Below are positions 22,051 to 33,009 of a stretch of DNA of 64,000 nt, piece after piece. Source of the DNA: Eupeodes corollae (taxonomy: Eukaryota; Arthropoda; Insecta; Diptera; Syrphidae); assembly GCF_945859685.1 (NCBI RefSeq), contig NC_079149.1:8901118-8965117 (forward strand), given 5' to 3'. A model generated the notes under the pieces. That model was given only the letters and a program-made list of their open reading frames with translations, searched no databases and had not been told where the DNA came from. Each line of letters starts with the position of its first letter. Within the stretch, counting starts at the first letter, position 1. A program made the position numbers and the translations under genes.

Positions 22051-23309
22051 GATATTTTAAATGATCAAAAACTTTTCCTAACACTAGAGTGCAGAATTTT
22101 CTTTCTATGTAAAATCTAAAAAATTCTTTCTTTCTATATTTTTTTACGAATCTGAAAATTTCCCCAAGATTGAGATTGAGACCATGACATGAAATAAATT
22201 TGATTTGTATTTTTTTTGTTTTGATAAGCAAAATGCAAAGTCATTACCTCAAGTCTAATGTTGTTTACTAGGAATCTACAATATTAAAATTCTATACCCT
22301 TAATTCTACACATTTTGATTGATTAGATTAGGTTTTTTAAGCCGTCCATCATTAGTGTTGCAGAATTTGTAAAGGTACAAAGTTCATGACAAATGAAATG
22401 AATGCACTTTTTAATGAAATTTACATCTGCTTAAATCCTATATTATCTGTCTTTTGTGTGAGGTAATTTTATAAATATAACTACATAATGTAATTAATTC
22501 AATTTTGTATCCAATTTATAATGGCAACAAATTCAATCAATTTAACTGCTCATTAATTCTGTAATTAGCAGTTTACATTATTCCCTTTTTCTGTAATTCA
22601 AAAAATGTAATTATCAATTTTAATTGTATTTCAAATAATTCAAATACAAATTCACATGTTTTCAATTTAAAATTTATGTATCGGTTGCTTTTTAAGAGCT
22701 TGATAACTTTTTTGAAGACTTAGAAACAAAATTGGCAATTCAATATATTGAAAATGATTCGAAGTTTGTTTTAACTTAGTTTTTAGAAACACACATAGGT
22801 AAGTAAGCTCATAAAAATAACTCATCGTTTGAAAACTCATTTTGGTTTGTAAAGAAAATTCTTTAAACTAAAATAAATGAGGCCACTTTAATATAAACAC
22901 GAGTCCATGTTTAATTTTACCAGACTCCTTATAGAAATAAATATGTGCAAATTTTATATGGCCACTCGCCGGAATTTGAAATTCCCAAAAATATCAATTG
23001 AACTTAGTCAGCACTTTTTAAGTAATTGACAGACGGTTGATAAAATATGAAAGATAACTCAACCTCAAGTTTCTAAGGTAAATAAATAAATTACACCTTG
23101 ACCTATCCCAAACTTGTTTATCGACTTCAGTGTGCGATAACATAGATTAGATACAAGATTTTGCAAGATATCATAACTTCAACAAATCTAATCTTTGTGA
23201 ACAAAAACTCCTTCATTAGCCTTCTGATCAACAGTATTCAATAATTTCTCGAGACCGATACGACTCTTAACCAATTTGTCCTAAAGTGTGCGAAAACAAG
23301 CTTGACGAA
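22051..23309 (+). other. Intergenic and UGT-3 upstream region
   Basis: AT-rich, no gene. An agataa GATA-type site lies at 23052-23057, about 250 bp before the UGT-3 ATG. No clear TATA box could be distinguished in this base composition. Confidence 0.5.
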
Positions 23310-25058
23310 ATGTTAAGTGGACTGAAATTAGTGATTTGCTGTTTCGTAGCATCAGCTTATCTGATAACAGCCAGTGACTCAGCACGTATATTTGGTTTCT
23401 TTCCAACTCCCTCAAAAAGCCATCTGATCATACATAGTTCCATTTCGAAGGCCTTAGCCGAAGCAGGTCATGATGTCACAGTCGTTTCAACACACAAATC
23501 AATCCACAAAAACCCCCTCTATCGTTATATTCAACTCGATGTTCCTGGATTCTCACAAAAGAATTTTTCAAGTTTTATTAGCAATCCACCGGCAGGACTT
23601 GAGCGTTTCAAAAAAACCATGGACATGATGAATTACTATGCCAATACTAGTTTGAACCAACCTGAGATGCAGAAGCTGATGGCAGAAGAATCATTTGACT
23701 TGGTTATTTTGGGATATTTCTTCAATGATTTTTTGTTAGGAGTTCCAGCACATTTCAAGTGTCCAGTTGTGATGTCTTTCATGATTCGTACTGTTCCAAA
23801 TCTTAATGCAATGATCGGAAGTCCTGATGATGACCCTTACGTAGGTATTAGTCAACCGGTGGGATTCTTTGAGAGAGTTGGAAAGTTTTTGTTTGTAAAC
23901 GTTTTGGAGAAAACACTTTTGAAATATGTGCTATTGTGGTATCAGTCCGATTTGTATTAGTAAGTTCGATTTTACCTTTTGTTTGATCATTACTGGCAAC
24001 TTTTCAGATCAGACCTTCTTCAATAAATCTAATATTTACTAATTTAAATGAACTTTTAACTTTTTTAAGATTTTATCATCAACCAATAATTTGTTTCCTC
24101 CAATTTCAGTAAAAATTTCCCATCTGATAAATATCCATCGTTCGAAGATATGAAGAAAAATGTGTCACTAGTTCTGACCAATCATCATTTTAGCCAAGGT
24201 CCAATTCGTCCCAATGTTCCAGCCTTAGTCGAAATTGGTGGTATTCAAATTAAAAACAAACCAGATCCATTGCCAGAGGTAATTTCTTCAATCTTAACAA
24301 ACTTGAACATTTTTTAAATCTTTGTATTTCTGTAGGATATCAAATCAATTTTGGACAATGCCACCGAACATGGAGCTATTTACTTTAGTCTTGGATCAAA
24401 TGTCCAAGGAAGCAGTCTTGACTCGAATAAAATCAAAGCGATATTCAATGTTCTATCGAATTTACCACAAACTATTCTTTGGAAATGGGGTGATTCGGAT
24501 TTTCCAGGACAATCACCGAATATTTTCTTCAAAAGTTGGCTACCTCAAGATGATATTTTGCCCCATCCGAATGTTAAGCTCTTCATTACTCACGGTGGGC
24601 AGGGAAGTGTTGTGGAATCTTCGTTCCATGGTGTTCCAATGGTTGGTATACCATTATTTGCTGATCAAAGTTCAAATATGGAAGCAGTTGTCAAACAAGT
24701 TTTTGGTCTAACAGTTGAATATTCAGATCTTACCGAAGAGACTTTGGGTAGTGCGGTGAAGGAAGTTCTGACCAATCCGATCTACAAAGAAAATATTCAA
24801 AGATTCGCCACTCTCTACAAAGACCGACCAATGACAGCCAAGGAAACAGCTGTTTTCTGGATTGAGTACGTCCTAAGGCATCATGGTGCTCCGCATATGC
24901 AGAGCCCGGCAGTGCATATGAATACCTTCCAATTAATGTCACTCGATGTTATTGGATTTTTATTGGCCTGTATCTACATAAAGTATAAAATCATGAAGAT
25001 CTTATTTTTGTTTATCAAAAATAAGCTCGTAAATAAGAAGAAGAACAAGAAGGAATAA
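23310..25058 (+). CDS. UGT-3: UDP-glycosyltransferase, 3 exons
   Basis: This is a microsomal UGT like UGT-1. The exons are 23310-23959, 24110-24278 and 24336-25058 with gtaagt and gtaatt donors and cag/tag acceptors in phase 2 then phase 0, giving 513 residues. The ATG at 23310 is used because the in-frame codon at 23286 is GTG and the signal peptide (MLSGLKLVICCFVASAYLIT) follows directly. FPTPSKSH carries the probable catalytic His38. Exon 3 has SLGSNVQGSS, WLPQ, HGGQGS and ADQ at the UDP-sugar site, then a membrane span and an NKKE ending of the KxKxx ER-retention type. Relative to UGT-1 it lacks about ten residues before QPVGFF. Exons 2-3 could also serve UGT-2. The TAA stop lies inside AATAAA; another AATAAA is near 25208. 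Confidence 0.95.
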
Positions 25059-26639
25059 AAAAAGGCTTCATGATATTACATTGTTGTTAAATTTATTGAA
25101 CGATCTAAAAAAAGTATTGGTGACAACATACATCCTTGTGGAACCCCATTGTTTCTTTGTTTGTTCGTTTCTTAGGGAAAGAAGAATTGTCTCCAAATTG
25201 TTTAAAACAATAAATGTACCTATTCCTTCATTCTCCAATGTGGCAATGTGTCCCAAGTGTCAATATACGTCATTGTCGTTCATCTACTTCTAGGCCAAAA
25301 ACTTCCCTTCCAAAGTGATTGCCTTCAATTATTTTTTTCTTCCTTTTCGTTTCTTGTAATGCATAAGGATTTATCACCCCCCTTTTTCCCCCTTTCTCTT
25401 ACTAGTTTTTCTATTTTAGTTATCAAGGATGATGTCGGTCCGGTAACAAACAATCTCTCTGTTAGATTTTCAATTAAAACACAAATTTCAAAGCTAAAAT
25501 ATATAGGAAAATGCCAAAAGCAGAAAATAAGGCCAAAACTGAAGCAATTTTATTAGAAAACTTTCAATTGACTGTTTCATAGAGAGCCAAAAGTTACATG
25601 CATTCATACGCATAGATATCCTTATAGGTATATAACGTCTATTATATTTTATAGGAATACCAATACTCTTCTTCTAGAAACAATTGAAATTGAAGTATTT
25701 TGTGGCATCAAAAGTTACAAAAAGTGACCAATATCAAAGTATCTATAGACAGCAGAGAGATTGTGATGTGATTTGATATAGAAAAGCAAAAGACTAAACG
25801 AAAATATATTGAAATTATTTTGGCAGGAAGTTTTTCGAACAAAAGCCAAAAAAAAAAAACAAAAAAATAAGCCTTATCGAAGGCATAAGAACGAAGAACG
25901 AAGAGTGTCAGCCTCTCCTCTTTTTGTAGCTCTAAAGCAGCTGTCAGGACTGAGTGACATATTTTCCATTTTGAAACTAGCGTCGAGTCTAATTGAAATT
26001 CCGGAAATTCTTTCTTTCATTCATTTTGATATAAATTTATACCAAAATGTATGTACCTCATCCTTATATAGTTGCAGGGTTTGAACTTTATTCTTTTATG
26101 TGCAAGGAAGTTTTATGTATGTATGGTGCTACAATCTATGAGATTCTTTATGTTTTTTTCTTTGTTTGTTTGTTGCATTTGACTGGAAACAGAGATAAGT
26201 TTGTCATAAAAGATTTATCATGAAATTTGTTCGTAAGAAATTTTAATTTGATTATGAATCACATGATTGATTTACATTCTCTATAAGCTGTCGAAAATTG
26301 TCTGGGAGTCTCTTGTTTCAAGAAACTTAATTTTTCATACATTTATTAAGCATTGAAAGTGAGGTTTTGCCAAATGTATGTTTAAATATTTTGTATGATT
26401 TACAAGACGGTTGCCAAGATCGCTCAGTCGTACTTTTGTTGTACTTGATACCATGCCAAATTAAAAAACAAAAAGACTGACAAAAGTTAATTGCGCCCTT
26501 TAAAATTAATATTTTATGAACAATAAAAATTAAGGTTTTTTACTCTAAAAAAATCCGATACCTCTAAAAATTGATAAACACTGACTTCCGACAAAAATAC
26601 CTTATTTAAGGAAAAGAGATATTAATTGGGAATAAGTTT
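25059..26639. other. Intergenic DNA
   Basis: No supported gene. There is low-complexity AT-rich sequence with an A-run near 25847-25867. The short open frames have no family resemblance. Confidence 0.6.
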
Positions 26640-26810
26640 ATCTAAAACACAATATTGTTGTTAATATTTTCAAATATGTTTTAAAAAATATAATTGACAG
26701 TATTTTAAACATAAATTAAAGTTCTCCCAAAAATAATATCACATTTATTTAGCGTCTCAAATATTAAGATTGAAAACAGCTTAAACTTACATTTGTGATT
26801 GCATTTTTTT
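26640..26810. repeat. Diverged monomer of the ~174-bp repeat
   Basis: Contains aattgacagtattttaaaca, then gcgtctcaaatatta and agcttaaactta. The same succession occurs at 57025-57130, so both are copies of one diverged subfamily. Confidence 0.55.
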
Positions 26811-26889
26811 TTAAGTTGTATCATAATGAGGAATTAAGGTTGTAGAAAATTTTTAAGGTCACCATTGAGAAGTTGTTTGTCGGTCAAAT

Positions 26890-26991
26890 CAAGGATTTTT
26901 TAATAAGGGCGTGTGGAAATTGAAATTGAGTAAAACAAGCTGTGTGTGAGGTATTAAAAAAAATACATTTTTTAATTTGAACGCGCATATA
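26890..26991 (-). mobile_element. Mariner-A, 3' end segment
   Basis: ttaataagggcgtgtggaaa and aaaacaagctgtgtgtgagg match the 3' end of the second mariner (55750-55858, opposite strand). The element is interrupted at 26991 by Gypsy-2 and resumes at 31781. It is the outermost layer of the nest. Confidence 0.75.
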
Positions 26992-27340
26992 TGTAGGAAA
27001 ATAAAAGAGCGATGAATTTATTAATTCATTACAATTTAATATTTATTAGAAATTCGTTTAATTAGTATAAGAAAGTTGATTAAAAAAAGGAAATTGTATT
27101 AGTAAGTACGTATGTAAGTAAGTATTACAAGTAAACTGCTTGTTCTTTACTGCTTGACGGCTGGTTCGCAAAAGAGAAAGATTTTAATATTTTAATAGTC
27201 AGGTAAACTAAACGTAAGTGGCTTCAAAGATTATTTTAAAGAAGCAAATAACAAAAGAATTTGGAGATAGATAAAAGGATAACAACGTTATTGATTTAGG
27301 GTTGAAACAGAATGCAATGTGTCCGGCCTTCGACTCTACA
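26992..27340 (-). repeat. Gypsy-2 3' LTR
   Basis: 349 bp, TG..CA bounded in both orientations (tgtagg..cctaca-like ends). Preceded in element orientation by CAGGATGGCCGGG, a tract nearly the same as in Gypsy-1. Confidence 0.95.
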
Positions 27341-27353
27341 CCCGGCCATCCTG

Positions 27354-30300
27354 CTAATCGTTCGACTCGGACGATGATAAGTCTTCATTGCCATTAGTCC
27401 AAGGCTTCATAAACTCGCAACTGGTTCTTGTTATGTTTGGACCCTCTGAAGATGGTGAACACTTTTTCACTGAATACCTATTGCCTCTACCTTTGGATGT
27501 CACTTCGTAAGGTCCTAGAAAGAGAGAAGCTAATTTGTTACCAGTTACAAATTGTGTCCTTTTAATTGCAACAATGTCTCCGATGGCATATTCTTGTGGT
27601 GCTTTTCGTTTCTTGTTAAATGTTATTTTGTTTTCGGCTTGAATTTTTTCAATCTGTTGACGAACGTCTAATCGAATCTGCTCTCTGTTGTCACAGAAAT
27701 TGTTTGTAAATTCTTGTTGGATTAGTTCTCTGATCTCCAGATCTTCTTTTTTGCGGATGGGTACTCCAAATAAAACCTCGAACGGTGTTCGATTAATAGA
27801 ACGATGGTAGGTGCTATTTATGGCGATTTGTACGCTTCCAACAAATTTGTACCATTTTTCTGGTGATGCGGCTGATAATCTTTTGAGAACTTCCAAAATA
27901 ACACGATTTGCTCTTTCAGCTTGGCCGTTACTTCTGGGCATACCGGTCGTGATCAAAATATGTTCGATGTTCTCATCTCTGCAGTAACTCTTAAAAACTT
28001 CTGAGGTGAAAGCACTTCCACGATCGGTGATAATACGACGAGGGTTACCGAACACTTGTTGCTGCTCCTTCAGTCTTCTTAGCGTTTCATCTGCTGCTAC
28101 GGTTTTGGTAGGGAAAATCCATGTGTACTTCGAAAATCCATCTATAGCTGTTAAAATGTACTTATACTGTTTTTGTGTAATGTCAATAGGACCTATATGA
28201 TCCAAGTGGAGAGTGTCAAGAGGCTTTTCTCCTTTATCTAGTTGTTCTATGTAACCTTCTTGTTTTCCACATTTGCGATTAGCTAAAATACACTTAACAC
28301 AGCTATCTATGCAACTCTGGATCTTTTGTCTTAACCTTAGGATGTAAAATTCTTGTGAAATTAAAGCGAATGTTTTAGCAACACCAAAATGACCTTGTTC
28401 ATGTTTTAATTTAATAATTTCCTTTTCCATAGTACGTGGAACTACTAAAAGTTCATAACCTTTTTCTTCTTTAAATAAGAGCTCACCTTTTACTAAGAAA
28501 TTATCGTACGCCTTCTGCTTAAGAATTTCCTTTATGGACTTTATGAAATCATCTCCTTCTTGGTTTTTTCTTAACCTTGTCAATAGCTCAGGTTGCACTG
28601 CATAAACGACTGGATATCTACTCAAGGTATCGACGTGTGTCATGCGCTTACCCGGTCGATGCTCTACGAAATAATCGAAATCTTGTAAGTACATTATCCA
28701 TCTACTTACGGAACTTGGTAAATCCGTCTTTGAAACGGTTTGTCGAAAAGCGATGCAATCTGTGACTACTTTGAATTTTTTTCCTAAAAGGTAGACTCGA
28801 AATTTCTCACATGCTTTGTAGACGGCATACACTTCTAGAATATAGGAATGCATTTTCTCTTCTGCCGGAGAATTCTTCTTGCTGTAGTAAAATATAGGAT
28901 GCATTTTTCCGTTGTTGTCTTCTTGCATTAGTACGGCACCTATGCCCAGCTGACATGCATCCGTGTGAATTTCTGTTGTGGCATCTTGTCTGTAAAGGGC
29001 GAGAAGAGGGTTATTAGTTAATGCATTTTTCAATGCTGTGAATGCTTGTCGCTGAGGTGCGCCAAACACAAATTTAGTCTCTTTTCTTGTCAAATCTGTA
29101 AGAGGTCGAGCCATTAGTGAATACCCATTTATGAATCGACGGAAAAATCCACTAAGGCCAAGAAATGCTTGGATGTCTTTTACTCTTTTCGGCTCAGGAA
29201 AGTTTTTTATTGCTTTAGTTTTTTCTAATGATGGACGCACAGTTCCCTTTTCGATAACATGACCCAAAAATTCAACTTTTCGCTGCAGAAATCTACACTT
29301 TGGCCAGTTGAATATGAGATTGAAATCTGCTGCAACTTTGAGAACCATATCCAATTTTCTTAAGTTTTCCTCTTCAGTTTCTGCCCAAATAATAAGGTCA
29401 TCCACGTAAACTTCTAAGATTTTCTTACTTACCAGTTCACGAAATATGATTTGAATGTATCGTACAAACACTGCGCCAGCATTTTTGAGGCCAAATGGCG
29501 TGAAATTAAATTCAAATAGACCATCATCGGTTACGAAGGCTGTATATTTCTTACTTGCTTCTGCAACTGGAACGTGAAAGTAGCCGTTCTTTAAATCCAA
29601 TGTAGTGAAGACTGTAGCATCTGACAAATTATCTAAAACGACGTCAATTAATGGAAATGGAAAACTGTCTCTAATAGTCTTAATATTTAATTTTCTAAAA
29701 TCGATGCAAATTCTGTGCCATCCATTTTTCTTTTTGACGACGACGACTCGACTACAATAAGGTGAATTAGAATAGCGTATCACACCTTCATTCAGCCATG
29801 TTTCCACCTGCTGCTTTACCACTTGCTTTTCGGTCATAGGAAGACGCCGCGGTGCTGTGTAGACTGGAACTTCATCGTTAAGCAATATGTTCATTTCGAT
29901 GGGACAGCGTTTCGTCTTAATGGGAACATAGTTTTGTATTCGGCGATGAATATCTTCGGCGTATTTCAGTGGGACTTCTATCTCTGAATTTTCGTCAATG
30001 GCAACTTGCATCATTAGGTTTTCGGGTTCTATTTCATGAAAAGTCGGACCATTTTTGTCGAAAACCACCTTCGCTTGTGAAATTATGTCATTTCCAATTA
30101 TGGCTTCAAAACTTATAGCAGAGTTATTCACAACGAGAAGGGGAGATTTGAAACTTATGTGGTCGACAACCACATCTGCATCGAAACTGCCGATAGATTG
30201 AGACTTTGCTGATTCTAATCCCACAAGTTTAATTTTGGTGTTATGCAACTGTGTTTTCCCTAATTTTTTAAAAGCGTTTTCTCTCAAGAGGGAGACCTGG

Positions 30301-31385
30301 GAACCCGTGTCGATCAATGCTTGGAAAGAGAAATTATTGATTAAAATAGTTTTGCAATTTGGCACTGATATTGAGTAAGTTTCTTTTCGTACGTAACCTG
30401 CATTTTTAGAACACGTGTTAGACATATGGCCTTTTCCATTGCACTTAAAGCACTTCGTTTCTTCTTTACAATCTTTTCTCTGATGATCTCTAGCTCCACA
30501 ATTGAAACAATGCACTGAAGAGCTCCTGCCGTTGTTCTTCTCTAAGAATGATTGATTTTGAGGTCTTGAGCTTCTGTTGTTGCTGCTGCTGCCACCGAAA
30601 CTGCTGCTGCTCCCACTGCTACTGCCGAAACCGCCAAAACTTGTACCACTTATTTTGTATTTATATTTTTCGTGTATTTCGTAAAGCTCTTTTAACTCAG
30701 AAATTGTTTTTGCGTTATATAACATTACTTTATGCTCTTCGCGCCCTGGAATACCATTTATAATGTAAAAAATTAAAGACTTTTCGTCAACGTCTGCCAA
30801 TTGGCTAATTTCTTGCATTTTATAAATATATTCGCGGAATTTTTCGTTTTTTTGCATTCTTCGACGTTGTAATTGATTATAAACGTCAGCTTTGCACACT
30901 TTTGACTCGAATTCACTGCTGAGCTTAGCTTTGAAATCTTCATACGAGGTGCACACACATGTTCTCATAAAGCTTTGTGCGGATCCTCTTAATTGTTTTT
31001 TCCCAATTATATATTTCTCTATGTCACACCATTGCATCAATTTAGAGAGTTCTTCGAATTCTTTAAACCACGATTTTACTGAGAGATTATCGTCTCCGCT
31101 GAACTTTGAAACCAAGTTGTCTATGTCTTTCACAGAAATTCGACATGATGTACTCGCTTCGTCACCTTCAGTTTTTGCATCGTTCACTGGCATGATTACT
31201 TCTCTTGTTAATTCTTCTGCGTCTTTGTACCCGTCTTCTAAACTTTCTGAACCCTCTGAATCGTCTTCTTTATTTTTTGTGTGCCTTCTTAAACGAGCAA
31301 TCAATGTAGCTTTGTTACCTCTTGTGTCCAACGATAAACTAGATAATTTTACTTTTAATTGTTCGACGGTCAACTTATTAAGCAT
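27354..31385 (-). CDS. gag-pol: Gypsy-2 gag-pol polyprotein, 1343 residues
   Basis: A single frame from ATG 31385 to the TAG at 27354-27356. An upstream in-frame TTG at 31391 is not used because it is not ATG. Order: SAP-like N-terminus (LTVEQLKVKLSSL), capsid region, a Ser/Gly linker, zinc knuckles CFNCGARDHQRKDC and CFKCNGKGHMSNTC, protease LIDTGSQVSLL, RT with VYVDDLIIW, RNase H from HTDACQLGIGA, a HHCC integrase finger (HEQGHFG..CVKC), and integrase DDE at LHLDHIGP, ITDRGSAF and SNGQAERANR. A GPY-like tail (FLGPYEV) follows. All catalytic motifs are present. Unlike Gypsy-3, no gag/pol frameshift is used. It acts in retrotransposition; no host role is implied. Confidence 0.95.
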   Translation of the reverse strand: MLNKLTVEQLKVKLSSLSLDTRGNKATLIARLRRHTKNKEDDSEGSESLEDGYKDAEELTREVIMPVNDAKTEGDEASTSCRISVKDIDNLVSKFSGDDNLSVKSWFKEFEELSKLMQWCDIEKYIIGKKQLRGSAQSFMRTCVCTSYEDFKAKLSSEFESKVCKADVYNQLQRRRMQKNEKFREYIYKMQEISQLADVDEKSLIFYIINGIPGREEHKVMLYNAKTISELKELYEIHEKYKYKISGTSFGGFGSSSGSSSSFGGSSSNNRSSRPQNQSFLEKNNGRSSSVHCFNCGARDHQRKDCKEETKCFKCNGKGHMSNTCSKNAGYVRKETYSISVPNCKTILINNFSFQALIDTGSQVSLLRENAFKKLGKTQLHNTKIKLVGLESAKSQSIGSFDADVVVDHISFKSPLLVVNNSAISFEAIIGNDIISQAKVVFDKNGPTFHEIEPENLMMQVAIDENSEIEVPLKYAEDIHRRIQNYVPIKTKRCPIEMNILLNDEVPVYTAPRRLPMTEKQVVKQQVETWLNEGVIRYSNSPYCSRVVVVKKKNGWHRICIDFRKLNIKTIRDSFPFPLIDVVLDNLSDATVFTTLDLKNGYFHVPVAEASKKYTAFVTDDGLFEFNFTPFGLKNAGAVFVRYIQIIFRELVSKKILEVYVDDLIIWAETEEENLRKLDMVLKVAADFNLIFNWPKCRFLQRKVEFLGHVIEKGTVRPSLEKTKAIKNFPEPKRVKDIQAFLGLSGFFRRFINGYSLMARPLTDLTRKETKFVFGAPQRQAFTALKNALTNNPLLALYRQDATTEIHTDACQLGIGAVLMQEDNNGKMHPIFYYSKKNSPAEEKMHSYILEVYAVYKACEKFRVYLLGKKFKVVTDCIAFRQTVSKTDLPSSVSRWIMYLQDFDYFVEHRPGKRMTHVDTLSRYPVVYAVQPELLTRLRKNQEGDDFIKSIKEILKQKAYDNFLVKGELLFKEEKGYELLVVPRTMEKEIIKLKHEQGHFGVAKTFALISQEFYILRLRQKIQSCIDSCVKCILANRKCGKQEGYIEQLDKGEKPLDTLHLDHIGPIDITQKQYKYILTAIDGFSKYTWIFPTKTVAADETLRRLKEQQQVFGNPRRIITDRGSAFTSEVFKSYCRDENIEHILITTGMPRSNGQAERANRVILEVLKRLSAASPEKWYKFVGSVQIAINSTYHRSINRTPFEVLFGVPIRKKEDLEIRELIQQEFTNNFCDNREQIRLDVRQQIEKIQAENKITFNKKRKAPQEYAIGDIVAIKRTQFVTGNKLASLFLGPYEVTSKGRGNRYSVKKCSPSSEGPNITRTSCEFMKPWTNGNEDLSSSESND

Positions 31386-31414
31386 AATCAACTGAAAGAC
31401 TAATTAAATAAGTT

Positions 31415-31429
31415 AGTTGAGCCCCCAAA
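31415..31429 (-). promoter_or_regulatory. Gypsy-2 primer-binding site candidate
   Basis: Immediately downstream of the 5' LTR on the minus strand is TTTGGGGGCTCAAC. The first nine bases, TGGGGGCTC, would pair with a tRNA ending GAGCCCCCA, as in tRNA-Pro. The match stops there, so the assignment is weak. Confidence 0.35.
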
Positions 31430-31431
31430 TA

Positions 31432-31780
31432 TGTAGGAAAATAAAAGAGCGATGAATTTATTAATTCATTACAATTTAATATTTATTAGAAATTCGTTTA
31501 ATTAGTATAAGAAAGTTGATTAAAAAAAGGAAATTGTATTAGTAAGTACGTATGTAAGTAAGTATTACAAGTAAACTGCTTGTTCTTTACTGCTTGACGG
31601 CTGGTTCGCAAAAGAGAAAGATTTTAATATTTTAATAGTCAGGTAAACTAAACGTAAGTGGCTTCAAAGATTATTTTAAAGAAGCAAATAACAAAAGAAT
31701 TTGGAGATAGATAAAAGGATAACAACGTTATTGATTTAGGGTTGAAACAGAATGCAATGTGTCCCGCCTTCGACTCTACA
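31432..31780 (-). repeat. Gypsy-2 5' LTR
   Basis: 349 bp, one base different from 26992-27340. TSD tata follows at 31781-31784, where Mariner-A resumes. Confidence 0.95.
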
Positions 31781-32295
31781 TATATGCCATTAAGTGTGGA
31801 ATATAACATCATTCAAATGCCTACCCGTGGCTTCTTACGGTGGCATGGATTCGAGTGGTCCAATTTTCAATGTCTCTTTTACATAGATGCGGCTATATTT
31901 TAGCGATGGCTTGTGTTATGTTCACATTTAAGGCATCGGTCAGTTGTGGTTCAAGAAACCCCACAGCAAAAAGTATAGCTGGGTCAAATCGGATGTCCTT
32001 GGTGGCCAATTCACATCACCACTGCGAGAAATAAATTTACCCTCTCCATGCAAAATGTCAACCGAGGCGTTTGATGTGTGGCACATAACGCCGCCGCCGT
32101 CCTGCTGAAACCATATGTCGTCGAGGTCCATATGGTTAAATTTGGGCCACAAGAAATTAGTTATTATCAATATGTAGCGCTCTCTGTTGAGGGTTATCGC
32201 CTCACTAACGTCGTTTTCATAAAAGTACGGACCAATTACATTGCTCCACCGGCCTAAAATCCACACCAAACTTTAACTTTTTAAGGATGCCTTAT
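31781..32295 (-). mobile_element. Mariner-A, transposase C-terminal segment
   Basis: The middle piece of the split mariner. Its left part (tatatgccattaagtgtgga) matches the reverse complement of 55735-55755. It ends at 32295 with the 8-bp tgccttat duplicated at 50595-50602, where the large DNA transposon inserted. Confidence 0.85.
31940..32269 (-). pseudogene. Mariner transposase C-terminal fragment
   Basis: GPYFYEND, ITNFLWPKFN, IWFQQDGG and SRSGDVNWPPRTSDLT identify a mariner-family DD34D-type transposase. The second catalytic Asp (FQQD) is kept. The third, normally in DLTPLDFFLWG, reads DLTQLYFLLWG here, so the Asp is Tyr. Around QDGG the CHTA box is displaced by a small insertion. The N-terminal part lies 18 kb away at 50.6-51.0 kb. 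Confidence 0.85.
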
Positions 32296-32420
32296 AGGGT
32301 GGAGTGAAAATTTTTTTCTTTAAAAAATACCCCCCGCAAAAGTTGCATATAGTTATAAAACCAATTTAAATAATTTTTATTTATTTATTTCCACCACTAG
32401 GGGTCGCAAAGAAAAAAAAA
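32296..32420 (+). repeat. Left terminal inverted repeat of the 8-bp-TSD transposon
   Basis: agggtggagtga is followed by imperfect arm sequence including ccccccgcaaaagttgcata and ccaccactaggggtcgc. It pairs with 50450-50590. Confidence 0.8.
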
Positions 32421-33009
32421 TGTATTAAAAAAAAAAAAAAATAATTTTATTTAGTGTATGGGGTTTCCTACAACTTTGAAATGTATGAACGAGTTTAAGA
32501 ATGCCCTATTTTTATAAAATAGACCTTTGTTATTCTATTTTCTTTTTAGTAATTTTCTATTTATTACGTACCTATATTTTAATTCATAAAAGAATTTGAT
32601 GGGTTTTGGTATAATGTTCTTCATAATCAATGTTTCTGAAATGTTTCTTTCGTTATTTTTATTAATTTTATTTCTGCACTTCTGCAGTATTACAAAATTT
32701 AATTTGAAAAAGAATCATAGTTTCTTTGCACCGTTGCTCGAAATAAAATTTAAAACCAAAAACTTAGTTACCCGGCATTAGGTGTCATTTTAATAGTTCA
32801 AAATAAACCTAACTGCTTTTCACTCGTGACTCGTGTATTACAAAAGAAAATTTGATTTACAAATACTTAAGTGTTCCTTTTAATTATTTTCTACAAACAT
32901 TATTGTTTTAAAAAAAGTAAGTTGTTGAGATGTATGTACGTCGTACGATTGCCTTGAAAATCCAAAACAATTATTTTACCGGAATTTTTTTCTAGAAATT
33001 AAAGTCAGA

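Larger units (their letters stand above)
26992..31780 (-). mobile_element. Gypsy-2: LTR retrotransposon, apparently intact
   Basis: It is bounded by 349-bp LTRs starting tgtagg and ending ctaca, with TSD tata at 26988-26991 and 31781-31784. The LTRs differ at one base that I found (27325 versus 31765). The internal region is one uninterrupted gag-pol frame. It sits inside Mariner-A, whose halves rejoin as gcatata|tgcc when it is removed. With one LTR difference and an intact ORF it is a young, possibly competent copy. No env frame is seen. Confidence 0.95.
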
